Of a stretch of 64,000 nt of DNA, positions 1 through 8,519 are shown piece by piece. The stretch's first letter is position 1; every line of letters starts with the position of its first letter. A model generated the notes under the pieces. That model did not search any database, was not told where the DNA came from, and saw only the letters and a list, made by a program, of their open reading frames with translations. The translations under genes were made by a program, and so were the position numbers. This DNA is from Nocardia uniformis NBRC 13702 (GTDB lineage: Bacteria > Actinomycetota > Actinomycetes > Mycobacteriales > Mycobacteriaceae), in NCBI RefSeq assembly GCF_001613345.1, contig NZ_BDCE01000049.1:116084-180083 (forward strand). Direction: 5' to 3'.

Positions 1-651
1 CCCGCTCGCAGCTATGGCGGCATCGCCGCGGATGAGCGCATGCGTGGCCGCCGCGAGCAGTTGATCGAGGCGGCCATCGAGGTGATGGCGCGCGATGGCG
101 CCGGTGCGCTCACCGTACGGCGGGTGGCGACCGAGGCCGGGCTCTCGACGCGGTTCGTCTACGAGAGCTTCGCCGATCTCGACGATCTCACCGGCGCGGC
201 CTTCGACATGACCTCCCGGGAGCTGGCCACGGCGGTGAACACGGCGGTGCGCGGTGCGCCGACCGGGCGGCGGGCCCGCATTACGGCCGTGGTGGAGGCC
301 ATTACCGATTTCTTCCTGACCCGGCCCGCCAAGGGAAAGTTCCTCTCCACCAGGGCATACGGCCATCCGGGCAGTGCGCGCACGCGGCTGGCGCGGTCCG
401 AGGACTATGTGGCGGCGTTCGCGGCACTGCTCGCGGATCTCGTCGACGGCCTCGGTGCCGAGGACCGGGCGGTCGCACTCACCTCACGCTTTCTGGTATC
501 GGCGTTCGGTGAGACCATGACCGCCCTGGCCTATGGCGAAACGCCCTACACCCGAGATGAATTCGTCCACGACAATGTGGAGCTGTTCCTCGGCGCGCTC
601 GACGGCCTGGACCGTATCGCCGATCAGTCGTCGAGCAGCGACAGTTCGTAG
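1..651 (+). CDS. TetR family transcriptional regulator (5' end outside window)
   Basis: One-component repressor of the TetR type. The frame is open from base 1, and the peptide upstream of the ATG at 40 aligns with the N-terminus of the TetR protein at 3323, so the true start lies before the window. The helix-turn-helix is visible (TVRRVATEAGLSTRFVYESF) and is followed by a helical ligand domain without recognisable specificity. The last 28 bases overlap the convergent gene on the minus strand. The regulated gene cannot be told from this window. Sure of the family; target unknown. Confidence 0.85.
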   Translation, partial: PARSYGGIAADERMRGRREQLIEAAIEVMARDGAGALTVRRVATEAGLSTRFVYESFADLDDLTGAAFDMTSRELATAVNTAVRGAPTGRRARITAVVEAITDFFLTRPAKGKFLSTRAYGHPGSARTRLARSEDYVAAFAALLADLVDGLGAEDRAVALTSRFLVSAFGETMTALAYGETPYTRDEFVHDNVELFLGALDGLDRIADQSSSSDSS

Positions 652-1475
652 TCGCGGAAGTGCGCGGCGAGGTCCAGGCCCGCCAGCTCGAGGGCCGCGG
701 CCACGACGGGATCGTCGAACTCGAAGACGCGCAGTATGACAACGCTGGGGAAGCGATCCTGGATCTCGGCGAGCAGGGCCACGAGCAGACTGGACAGGCA
801 TTTCGGGGAGACATCGCGGTGCGAGATCGCTTCGCCCGTATTGATATAGGCGATATCTTCGATAATGGTGGTCGTGATGGTGGCGAGGGGTTCGGTCCCG
901 CCCTCACCCAGCAGCGCGACAATGAACAGGTGCCCGGGCGGGTCGGCGGATTCGGCCTCGGCGTGCAGAATCCACTCGTCCTCGCCGGTGGTGGCCGCGG
1001 ACTCGGGCGCTTCCCAGCTGGCGGCCTCGGCGGTCCACAATCGGGCGTACTCGCCGATGACGCTGGCCTCCAGAACGGCCGCCGCCTGGCCCTCGGGGCC
1101 GGTATCGGATCCCTCCCAGCGCAGCACCCGGTATCCGGCGGCCTGCGCATGTCCGGCCGCCGAGGCGATGAGGGTCGAGAACACCTCGGTTTCGTCCGGC
1201 GTGGCGGGCGTGTCGTCGGTGTGTCCGAGGCGGATGGAGCGTATGAGGCGGTCCGCGTCGATGACCTGCACCCAGGCGTCCTGGGGTCCGGCGGCGCGCA
1301 ATTCCGCCCAGCCGAGCAGTCTGCCGCCCTGTCGGGCGGCAATCGTGCCGAGCAGGTCCGTGGGCGGTTCCATGGCGATTTCTTCCAGCCCGAACAGTCC
1401 GGCCGCCCCTGCCAGTTCGTTCGTCAGGCGCAGGCCGGTACCTGGGTGCCGATCCCACTCGAGTGCCATGTCCAT
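624..1475 (-). CDS. hypothetical protein with GNAT-like features
   Basis: A 283-residue soluble protein, rich in acidic residues, with no signal peptide or membrane segment. The central part (LFIVALLGEGGTEPLATITT) and the C-terminal helix-strand pattern (SLLVALLAEIQDRFPSVVIL) resemble the tandem half-domains of GNAT acetyltransferases, but no convincing acetyl-CoA loop (Q/RxxGxG/A) is seen, so catalytic function is doubtful. It is convergent with the TetR gene at 1-651, with overlapping 3' ends. The function is not recognised; the GNAT assignment is an inference. Confidence 0.6.
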   Translation of the reverse strand: MDMALEWDRHPGTGLRLTNELAGAAGLFGLEEIAMEPPTDLLGTIAARQGGRLLGWAELRAAGPQDAWVQVIDADRLIRSIRLGHTDDTPATPDETEVFSTLIASAAGHAQAAGYRVLRWEGSDTGPEGQAAAVLEASVIGEYARLWTAEAASWEAPESAATTGEDEWILHAEAESADPPGHLFIVALLGEGGTEPLATITTTIIEDIAYINTGEAISHRDVSPKCLSSLLVALLAEIQDRFPSVVILRVFEFDDPVVAAALELAGLDLAAHFRDYELSLLDD

Positions 1476-1572
1476 AGCCGCACAGTAGACCGACCAGTTG
1501 CTGTTGAGTAGCTACCGCGCGGTCGGTATTGCGTTTCGTGACCGGGGCGATCAGGCAAAACACAAGATCAAA

Positions 1573-1761
1573 TCAGTGCGTCCGCAGCGCCTGGGTCGGG
1601 CAACTTTCCACCGCCAGCAGCGCCACCTCCACGTCGGATTCGCCGACCGCGTCCGATCGCACCGCCACCCGGCCGTCATCGCCCACCCGGAACAGATCGG
1701 GGGCCAGGGCCTCACACATACCGTGGCCCTCACAGCGGGTGTGGTCGGCCTCGAACCTCAT
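1573..1761 (-). CDS. 3Fe-4S ferredoxin, P450 redox partner
   Basis: A 62-residue ferredoxin that passes electrons to a cytochrome P450. The cluster ligands are C10 and C16 (CEGHGMC) and C54 (CPTQAL). The position between the first two cysteines that would carry a fourth ligand holds histidine, as in the 3Fe-4S ferredoxins of actinobacterial P450 systems. The ATG overlaps the stop of the P450 gene in an ATGA arrangement, so the two are almost certainly translated together from one mRNA. The acidic, compact sequence fits the family. A longer frame upstream runs through the P450 gene and is not real. Confidence 0.93.
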   Translation of the reverse strand: MRFEADHTRCEGHGMCEALAPDLFRVGDDGRVAVRSDAVGESDVEVALLAVESCPTQALRTH

Positions 1762-3230
1762 GACGGGAGCCGTTCCAGGCGTATGGGCAGTCCGTCGGCG
1801 GGCAGCGGGCCGGTGCCCGAGACGAGCGGCACCCGATAGTCCTCCGGCACACTCCAGCGGTAGTGCAGGAGCATGCGGTGCAGCACCGCCTTCACGGTCA
1901 TTCCGCCGAAGTAGAGACCGATGCATTTGTGCGCGCCACCGCCGAACGGTGCCCAGGCGAAACGGTGTGCGGCGTCCTCGCGATGGTCGGCGTCGAAGCG
2001 GGACGGGTCGAACGCGTCGGGGTCGTGCCATTGCTCGGCCTGGCGCATCATGGCGTACGGGCCCGTCATGACGAGCGTGCCCTTCGGAACGAAGTGCCCC
2101 ATGATCTCGGTGTCGGCAATCGTCTCCCGGGCCTGCTGGGCCACCGGAGCGTACATGCGCAGCGCCTCCTTGAAGGCCAGGTCCAGGCTCGGCAGCCGCG
2201 CGAGGTCGCCGTAGTCGATATCGGCCTTGCCCAGCGCCTGGGATTCGGCCCGTAACCGTTCCTGCCAGTCCGGGTGGCGAGCCAGCTCATAGGCGAGCAT
2301 GGAGATGGAAATGGCGCTGGTGTCGTGCGCGGCCATCATGGTGAAGATCATGTGCGCGACCACGTCGTCGTCGGTGAGCTTGTGCTCGGGCAGGGTGGCG
2401 ACGCGGGCGAGCACACTGAACAGGTCGGTGCCGTCACCCGCGCGGCGGCGGGGCAATTCGCGGCCGAAGTATTCCTCCAGGACGCGACGGCCGCGTAAAC
2501 CCTTGCGCCAGACGCCGCCCGGGATACTCGCGCGAACGATGGCGGTGCCGCCGTGTACCGAATCCTCGAACGCCCGCGACAGGCGCGCGCTCTCCGGACC
2601 GAGTTCCGCACCCGCGAAGACCACCGTGGCCTGGTGCAGCAGCAACTCTTTCACCGCGTCGTAGAGGCGGAACTCCCGGCCCGGCCGCCAACCCGCGATA
2701 CCGCTGGCCAGCAGGGGTGACGTCAGTTCCAGATAGCCGTCGAGCCGGGGCCGCGTGAACACCTGCTGCAGAATGCGGCGGTGGTACAGGTGGTCGTCGA
2801 AATCGCGCAGCAGCAGGCCGCCACGGAAGAACGGGCCGATGACGAACTCCCACCCGCGCTGGGCGGAGAACACCTTCTTGCGGTCGAGCAGTACCTCCTC
2901 GAGCGCTTCCGGATTGCCGATCGCCACCATGGGACGACCGAACCCACCCGCCCAGTGCAGCGGGCCATATCGCTGTAACCGCTTGTGCGAAAAGCCGATC
3001 GGATCCGTGAGACTGCTGAGCAGATAGCCGACCCAGGGTGGCCCATAATCGCCCATGACCGGCTTCAGCCCACTGCCGGGCGGTGGTTCGGCCAAGGGGC
3101 GCGCCGGGGACGGATACCGCTCCAGGACCCCGATGGCCGCGCGCTGTATTCGTCGATTGAGCCGGGCTCGCACATGCTTCACGTGGACCGCGGCCGGATC
3201 CCGGAGTTCCCGGGGCACAAGGAGATTCAT
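1758..3230 (-). CDS. cytochrome P450
   Basis: A haem monooxygenase of 490 residues, long for a bacterial P450. It carries the I-helix oxygen-activation motif AAHDTS (about residue 293), the K-helix EALR, and the haem loop FGGGAHKCIG with the axial cysteine near residue 435. The start at 3230 is preceded by GGGAGAG. It is translationally coupled to the ferredoxin at 1573-1761 and diverges from a TetR gene at 3323, which probably represses it through the palindromes at 3266-3298. The length and I-helix recall the mycobacterial CYP136 group, but the subfamily and substrate cannot be fixed. It lacks the HTT I-helix signature of CYP51. Confidence 0.93.
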   Translation of the reverse strand: MNLLVPRELRDPAAVHVKHVRARLNRRIQRAAIGVLERYPSPARPLAEPPPGSGLKPVMGDYGPPWVGYLLSSLTDPIGFSHKRLQRYGPLHWAGGFGRPMVAIGNPEALEEVLLDRKKVFSAQRGWEFVIGPFFRGGLLLRDFDDHLYHRRILQQVFTRPRLDGYLELTSPLLASGIAGWRPGREFRLYDAVKELLLHQATVVFAGAELGPESARLSRAFEDSVHGGTAIVRASIPGGVWRKGLRGRRVLEEYFGRELPRRRAGDGTDLFSVLARVATLPEHKLTDDDVVAHMIFTMMAAHDTSAISISMLAYELARHPDWQERLRAESQALGKADIDYGDLARLPSLDLAFKEALRMYAPVAQQARETIADTEIMGHFVPKGTLVMTGPYAMMRQAEQWHDPDAFDPSRFDADHREDAAHRFAWAPFGGGAHKCIGLYFGGMTVKAVLHRMLLHYRWSVPEDYRVPLVSGTGPLPADGLPIRLERLPS

Positions 3231-3265
3231 CGTCGTCTCTCCCTTCGAGACATATCTCACGGTAC

Positions 3266-3298
3266 CGGAAACAAGGGTTTCCGTAAACAGTCGTTTCC
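3266..3298. promoter_or_regulatory. two adjacent palindromic operators between P450 and TetR genes
   Basis: A perfect inverted repeat CGGAAAC-AAGG-GTTTCCG (3266-3283) is followed by a related imperfect one, AAAC-AGTC-GTTT (3285-3296), with centres 16 bp apart. Both lie between the divergent P450 start (3230) and the TetR GTG (3323). The shape suits cooperative binding by two TetR dimers; the protein is presumably the product of 3323-3979. This is an inference from symmetry and position. Confidence 0.65.
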
Positions 3299-3322
3299 TG
3301 ATTTCTGTGCCAAGCTGGGTAG

Positions 3323-3979
3323 GTGACGCGGGAAATCAGCGGTACCTATCGCGGGGCCACCACCGACGAACGGCGTGAGCAGCGTCGTCGCCGATTGCTC
3401 GACGCCGCCCTCGATATCATTGGCACCCAGGGGTTATCGGCGCTGACCGTGCGCGGGGTATGCGAGCAGGCGCGGGTCGGCCCGCGCTTCTTCTACGAAT
3501 CCTTCCCCGATCTGGATGCACTGGCGGGTGATCTGCTGGACGAAATCCAGGGAGCCGCGCTGGCGGCCGCGAGCGCCGCGATCGCGGCGAACACGGGCAG
3601 CCAGTCCGATAAGATTCGCGCCGGGGTGACCGCCCTCATTGTCGCGCTCACCGATGATCCGCGCCGGGCCAATATGGCACTGGCACAGGCCCATGGCAGT
3701 GAGGCGCTAACGCGGCGCCGCTTCACCGGTATGCGTCGGGTGGCGGCGATGATCATCGATGAGACGCGCCAACTACTCGATATCCCCGAGGGCGAGGACG
3801 CCGCGCTCACCGCCCTGGCCCAATTGATCACCGGCGGGGCGGCGGAACTGATTCTGGTGTGGCTGGACGGCGGGCTGAAGGTGGAACGGCCCGTCATGAT
3901 CGAGACGGTGGTCGATTTCGTGATCGCGATGGTGGATCGGCTCCCCGCCATGGTCGAGAAGTTGGAATCGGGCGATTGA
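3323..3979 (+). CDS. TetR family transcriptional regulator
   Basis: A 218-residue regulator. The DNA-binding domain spans about residues 20-66 (LTVRGVCEQARVGPRFFYES) and is followed by a ligand-binding helical domain. The GTG start at 3323 sits behind a short AGG. The N-terminal region is clearly similar to the TetR protein at 1-651, so the two may be paralogues flanking the P450 operon. It is divergent from the P450 gene, with palindromes in between, making it the likely repressor of the P450-ferredoxin pair. The ligand is unknown, probably a hydrophobic substrate of the P450. Confidence 0.9.
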   Translation: MTREISGTYRGATTDERREQRRRRLLDAALDIIGTQGLSALTVRGVCEQARVGPRFFYESFPDLDALAGDLLDEIQGAALAAASAAIAANTGSQSDKIRAGVTALIVALTDDPRRANMALAQAHGSEALTRRRFTGMRRVAAMIIDETRQLLDIPEGEDAALTALAQLITGGAAELILVWLDGGLKVERPVMIETVVDFVIAMVDRLPAMVEKLESGD

Positions 3980-4055
3980 TCCGCTGGCCGAAAATGCGGA
4001 TTTCCTGACCGCTGGTGTGAGTGGTCGATACTCGTCCGCCACCTAGCGTGGGGAT

Positions 4056-5774
4056 ATGAGTTTCGACTACGACGTAGTGGTCATCGGCTCCGGTTTCGGC
4101 GGTAGCGTCACGGCGCTGCGGCTGACCGAGAAGGGCTACCGGGTCGGGGTCCTGGAGTCGGGGCGACGATTCGCCGATGACGAGTTCGCCGAAACTTCCT
4201 GGCGGGCACAGCGATTCCTGTGGGCTCCGAAAGTGGGCTGCTATGGCATCCAGCGACTGACGCTGCTGAAGGACACCTTCGTCATGAGTGGCGCGGGGGT
4301 GGGTGGCGGATCGCTGGTGTACGCGAACACGCTGTACGAGCCGCCGGAGAAGTTCTTCGCCGACCGGCAGTGGGCGCACATCACCGATTGGCGTGCCGAA
4401 CTCACCCCGCATTACGACCAGGCCAAACGCATGCTGGGCGTGACCACGAATCCGGCCACCACGCCCTCGGACCGGGTATTGCGCGAGGTGGCCGAGGATA
4501 TGGGTGTCGGCAACAGCTATCAGCGCACACCCGTCGGGGTGCTGTTCGGCGGACCCGGTGCGCGGCCGGGACACGAGGTGCCGGATCCGTTCTTCGGCGG
4601 TGTCGGGCCCGCCCGCCGCACCTGCACGCATTGCGGTGAGTGCATGACCGGATGCCGCCACAATGCCAAGAACACCCTCGTGAAGAACTACCTATATCTG
4701 GCCGAGCAGGCCGGGGCGAGGGTGCATCCGCTGACCACCGTCACCGATGTGCGGCCGCTGCCGGGTGGCGGGTACACGGTGCAGACCGTGCGCACCGGGC
4801 GCTGGGTACGCACACAGCGTCGCGAATTCACCGCCGAGCAGGTGGTTTTCAGTGCCGCGTCGCTCGGGACACAGAAGTTGTTGCACGCCTTGCGCGATCG
4901 CGGGTCACTGCCCGGCATCTCGCGGCGCCTTGGCTACCTGTCGCGGACGAATTCCGAAGAGCTGCTGTCGGTTCGCAGTCGCGACAAGAGCACCGACTTC
5001 ACCAAGGGCGTGGCCATCACCTCGTCGATTCATCCCGATCACGACACTCATATCGAGCCGGTGCGCTACGGCAAGGGCAGCAATGTACTCGCCCTCATGA
5101 CCACCGCCATGGTGGACGATGACGGTCGGACGCCGCGCTGGCGATTGTGGTTGCGCGAGTTGGGCCGAAACCGGCGTGATCTGGCGACGATGCACAATCC
5201 GCGGCACTGGTCCGAACGCATGATCGGTCTGCTGGTCATGCAGTCGGTGGACAATTCGATCACAACCTATACCAGGCGCGGCCTGTTCGGGCGGCATATG
5301 ACCACCAAACAGGGTGAGGGCGAACCGAATCCGACCTGGATTCCGACCGGCCACGAGGTGGCGCGGCGGGTGGCGGGGAAGATCGACGGCATTCCCACCG
5401 GCGGGTCCACCGCGCTGGTCAATATCCCCATGACCGGACATTTCATCGGCGGCTGCGTGATCGGCGACTCCCCCGACACCGGTGTGGTGGATGCCTATCA
5501 CCGGCTCTACGGCCACCCGGGTCTGCATATCATCGACGGCTCGACGATCTCCGCCAATCTCGGCGTGAATCCGTCGCTGACGATTACCGCGCAGGCCGAA
5601 CGGGCGGTATCGCTGTGGCCGAACAAGGGTGAGACCGATCTGCGGCCGGAAGTCGGTGCGCCCTACCGGCGTATCGCCACCATCGCCCCGCGCAACCCCG
5701 TGGTGCCCACCCATGCGCCCGCGGCCCTGCGACTTCCGATCGTGGACATCACGTCGGGCGACCGCACCGCGTAG
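4056..5774 (+). CDS. choD: GMC-family FAD oxidoreductase, ChoD-like
   Basis: A 572-residue flavoprotein of the glucose-methanol-choline family, closest in layout to mycobacterial ChoD, annotated as a cholesterol oxidase although its substrate is debated. The FAD Rossmann motif GSGFGGS is at residues 11-17. The C-terminal GMC block (GHFIGGCVIGDSP, then DGSTISANLGVNPSLTI) supplies the conserved catalytic His/Asn region. A Cys-rich segment at residues 190-200 (CTHCGECMTGC) has the spacing of an iron-sulfur site. It follows the TetR gene by 76 bp. It could oxidise a sterol or another hydrophobic alcohol; the specificity is not shown by the sequence. Confidence 0.85.
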   Translation: MSFDYDVVVIGSGFGGSVTALRLTEKGYRVGVLESGRRFADDEFAETSWRAQRFLWAPKVGCYGIQRLTLLKDTFVMSGAGVGGGSLVYANTLYEPPEKFFADRQWAHITDWRAELTPHYDQAKRMLGVTTNPATTPSDRVLREVAEDMGVGNSYQRTPVGVLFGGPGARPGHEVPDPFFGGVGPARRTCTHCGECMTGCRHNAKNTLVKNYLYLAEQAGARVHPLTTVTDVRPLPGGGYTVQTVRTGRWVRTQRREFTAEQVVFSAASLGTQKLLHALRDRGSLPGISRRLGYLSRTNSEELLSVRSRDKSTDFTKGVAITSSIHPDHDTHIEPVRYGKGSNVLALMTTAMVDDDGRTPRWRLWLRELGRNRRDLATMHNPRHWSERMIGLLVMQSVDNSITTYTRRGLFGRHMTTKQGEGEPNPTWIPTGHEVARRVAGKIDGIPTGGSTALVNIPMTGHFIGGCVIGDSPDTGVVDAYHRLYGHPGLHIIDGSTISANLGVNPSLTITAQAERAVSLWPNKGETDLRPEVGAPYRRIATIAPRNPVVPTHAPAALRLPIVDITSGDRTA

Positions 5775-5780
5775 GCCGAT

Positions 5781-6620
5781 TCAGCAGCGCACCCCGGTCA
5801 CCGCGAACCGCTCCACATCGGCGACATGACCGCCGGTGGCGACGGCAATGGTCATTGTTCCCGGGCAGGACGCGGTGACGGGAACCGTTGCGCTCCACGG
5901 CGTATCGATGCCACCAGCGGGAATCTGCCCCACCGCGCCCACCGGTCGCTCATTGCCGAGCTGGCGGACCTGGATGTCCAGGCTCTCGTCCACGCCGGAA
6001 ATCCGCCCGCCCACGGTGACCGGCGAACGCACCTGAGATCCGTAGCGAGGTGCGGTGATGGAGAGCGTGCGGTCCTCGGTCCCGACCACCTCCCAGGGTG
6101 CGTCGTCACCGGTGCCGAACCGGACGAGATGTACGACTGCGGCGACGTGACCGGCACCGCTGGCATCCTCGGGCGAGTCGTAACCGACGGTAATCCACGC
6201 TTCATCGGCCCGGAACTGGGTGACAATGACCCGGTCGACATTGGTGTAGCCGAGGTACTGCTGGGTGAAGTTCAACGCGATGGTGGCGGCGTCCAGCCGC
6301 CACGGCTGATGCCCGCCCTCGCGATAGGACTGCTGCCAGGCGGTGGCATCGGCCTCGGTGGCGAAGGGCCACAGTGGCTGATAGGCGAAGCGGTGGGGCT
6401 CTGCAGGTTTCGAGGTCGGGGCGACCGCGGTTCCCGGCGCTCCGGGAGGCGACTGGCCGGGCTGTGCATCCACAACCGTGGTGGTCACCGAAGCCGAGGT
6501 AGCGGTCTCGCCGGAATCCTCGTCACCGCACCCCACCGCGAACAGAACCGTCGCGGCGAAAAGAACCACCGCACCGGCGATCGCGGAAACCATGCGATGA
6601 GCAGATGATTTCGAGCCCAT
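5781..6620 (-). CDS. lipoprotein with C-terminal Gmad2-like domain
   Basis: A 279-residue exported protein. The N-terminal signal peptide ends in the lipobox AVGC (Cys about residue 31), predicting a lipid anchor on the outer face of the membrane, and is followed by a Thr/Pro-rich linker. The middle region (about 80-185) has no recognised family. The C-terminal 95 residues (SITAPRYGSQVRSPVTVGGR onward) match the immunoglobulin-like Gmad2 fold found in sporulation and cell-envelope proteins. It is convergent with the ChoD-like gene, with only 6 bp between stops. Probable cell-wall role; no enzyme motif is seen. Confidence 0.8.
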   Translation of the reverse strand: MGSKSSAHRMVSAIAGAVVLFAATVLFAVGCGDEDSGETATSASVTTTVVDAQPGQSPPGAPGTAVAPTSKPAEPHRFAYQPLWPFATEADATAWQQSYREGGHQPWRLDAATIALNFTQQYLGYTNVDRVIVTQFRADEAWITVGYDSPEDASGAGHVAAVVHLVRFGTGDDAPWEVVGTEDRTLSITAPRYGSQVRSPVTVGGRISGVDESLDIQVRQLGNERPVGAVGQIPAGGIDTPWSATVPVTASCPGTMTIAVATGGHVADVERFAVTGVRC

Positions 6621-6816
6621 GATCCAGCATGCGCCCGAACGCCCTGAAATGCTCGTCCGCGGCGGCGCGCGTCAGATGGCAGTACCCGGGGTATACGCGA
6701 AACAGCGAGCCGACCCCGCCCCGAGCGGATGGTTGTCTCGCGCGCCCGGGAGCTGCCGCGCCCCCCTGTCGATGCTCCCGGGCGACCCGCCGGTATCGCG
6801 GGTCCTTGCCCGAAGG

Positions 6817-7350
6817 TCAGTGCTGGCAGAGCCATTCGGTGCCGTAATGCGAGGCGTTGCCACCCTCGAGGTGGACCCAATGACCGTCACCTTCGCACGG
6901 TGCGCCTTCGACCTGCTCGGGGTTCTGCGGGTTGGTCGCGGGGATGTCGGCGGGCGCGGTGGTCTCGACGGGTGCCGGGGTATCCGGGCCGGCGCCGTGA
7001 TTGGGGTTGGTGCAGATCGTGCCCTCGCACGGCACCCACGTGCCGTCACCGTTGGGATTCGGAATGGCGTTGGGACCGATGTAGCTGCCGAGCGGGCAAC
7101 CCGGATCTTGATTCTTCGCGCAGTACTCGGCGCTCAGATTGTTCCCGGTGGAGCCATCGGCCCCGCGCTGGCCGGGGTCGGCGGTCGGTTGCGGCGCGAC
7201 CGAGGTCACGGAGCCCGGTGCGGCCGTCGTCGATGGCGCCGTGGTCACGGTCGTGCTGCTGGGCGTCCGCGCGGGAGACGAGTCATTCGAGCATGCCGCG
7301 GCCCCCAGAATGAGGGCCATTCCCGCGAGTGCCGTCAGCGAACGCTTCAT
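6817..7350 (-). CDS. small cysteine-rich lipoprotein
   Basis: A 177-residue lipoprotein. The start at 7350 is preceded by AGAGGAG; signal peptide residues 1-21 end in the lipobox GAAAC. A low-complexity Ser/Thr/Pro linker leads to a domain with paired cysteines (YCAKNQDPGC, PCEGTIC, PCEGDG, WLCQH). The two halves of the mature domain both carry a GDGxWV motif, suggesting an internal duplication stabilised by disulfides. Same strand as the Gmad2 lipoprotein, about 200 bp away. No family is recognised with certainty; an extracellular location is well supported. Confidence 0.8.
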   Translation of the reverse strand: MKRSLTALAGMALILGAAACSNDSSPARTPSSTTVTTAPSTTAAPGSVTSVAPQPTADPGQRGADGSTGNNLSAEYCAKNQDPGCPLGSYIGPNAIPNPNGDGTWVPCEGTICTNPNHGAGPDTPAPVETTAPADIPATNPQNPEQVEGAPCEGDGHWVHLEGGNASHYGTEWLCQH

Positions 7351-7789
7351 CGATGCTCCTCTTCGGATGACGTGCACCGGCCAGATATCTGCCCGGGATG
7401 GAGTCGCGAGATGTCGTGCGCCCGCATGGGTCAATTAACCATCCGGTTGCCAACTATCGCATGGGGTTCAGTAAATTTTGCACGGCCCACATTTGTCAAG
7501 CATCGTATGATCATGCCATCTCGGCTGACAGATATGTGTTAGCGAGGGCTCGAGCCGCGAACGAGATGATCAGACAAACACCGTGTCGGCACGATTGCGG
7601 GTGAGTTGCGGCATTGTCTTACCGTGCCGCACTGCGTGTCTGCGTCACAGACTCGGAGGGTGGCGGCACCGATGCTGTCGGGCTGGGCGCGGGCCGCCGC
7701 GGACGCCTACTCCCTCGCCGAGATCGAATCTCGTGCCGCCGAGTCGATCACGGCGCCTACCGACAGGCTCAGCGCCACATCGGTTTTGT
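7351..7789. other. gene-free stretch, partly AT-rich
   Basis: No convincing gene. The part at 7435-7570 is clearly poorer in G+C than its surroundings and contains an ATGATCAT palindrome near 7507-7514. It probably holds the promoter of the lipoprotein gene reading leftward. Short open frames at 7606-7833 have no recognisable product. Confidence 0.5.
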
Positions 7790-8293
7790 TCAGTCCTGCT
7801 TACCGTCGGCGCCGGATCCCTCGCCCGCGGTAGGTCCGATTCTGCGCGGCCTGGCCACGCGCCGAGGGCGGGCGGGCGCATCGTCGCCGGCTCGTTTCCG
7901 CCGCGCCGCACCCAGATTGATGACGCTGCCATCGTGCTCGGCTCCGCCCGGATCCTTGCCCGGAGCGGGGGGCGCGGCGCTGGGGTCGACCGGCCACCAG
8001 CCGGTCTCGCGCTCGAGTTCTGATCGCAGTACGGGTCTGGTCGGGGCGGGGTCGTGGACTGAGCCGCCTTCCGAAAGCCAGGTCTTGTGGGGACGCTCGG
8101 GGGTTTCTTCCGGCAGGCGACGCGGGCGACGCGGCAACCGGGTGAGGTTCGACGTGCCGTCCTCGGCCTCGGGGGAACCGGCCGCGGCGGCCCGCATACC
8201 TTCCAGCTTCTTGCGTAGTCGTTCCACCGCATCGAACCTGTTCCCGCCGGGACCCGGCAAGGATCCCCGGCCAGGATTTTCCCGTTCCGACAT
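7790..8293 (-). CDS. hypothetical hydrophilic protein
   Basis: A 167-residue protein rich in Arg, Pro and Ala, with no signal peptide or membrane segment. It starts at MSERENPGRG and has a short predicted amphipathic helix (RFDAVERLRKKLEGMRAAAA, about residues 20-40) followed by a disordered, positively charged region. I do not recognise a family. The low complexity and charge suggest a nucleic-acid or protein-binding accessory protein. A 30-codon open frame ends only 4 bp upstream of its start and might be co-translated. Confidence 0.5.
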   Translation of the reverse strand: MSERENPGRGSLPGPGGNRFDAVERLRKKLEGMRAAAAGSPEAEDGTSNLTRLPRRPRRLPEETPERPHKTWLSEGGSVHDPAPTRPVLRSELERETGWWPVDPSAAPPAPGKDPGGAEHDGSVINLGAARRKRAGDDAPARPRRVARPRRIGPTAGEGSGADGKQD

Positions 8294-8297
8294 CGAA

Positions 8298-8390
8298 CTA
8301 GCCACGGACGGGTGCGCTAGCACCCGTCGGCACCACGGCCGCGGGTATCCCGAGCCGACCTCTGAACTTCTGCCTGATTGTGTCCCTCAT
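8298..8390 (-). CDS. possible 30-residue small ORF upstream of 8293
   Basis: An ATG at 8390 is preceded by AGGGAG at good spacing and opens a 30-codon frame (begins MRDTIRQKF, ends SAPVRG) that stops 4 bp before the next start. The stop region sits in a small inverted repeat (GGGTGC-GCTA-GCACCC). The basic N-terminus and Gly/Pro/Ala-rich tail are compatible with a leader peptide or a short secreted/modified peptide, but no family or maturation enzyme is present. Weakly supported. Confidence 0.3.
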   Translation of the reverse strand: MRDTIRQKFRGRLGIPAAVVPTGASAPVRG

Positions 8391-8519
8391 GTCCGTATTC
8401 TCCCTCAGCACCGTCACCGGCGTTTTCCTACCCTGTCCCACTGGGCAGTGGAGCTGGGGCCCCGCGCCGTGGCTCGCGTGATGAGTCAACGATACCGGCG
8501 CGCCACGACCGGTCCGCGT

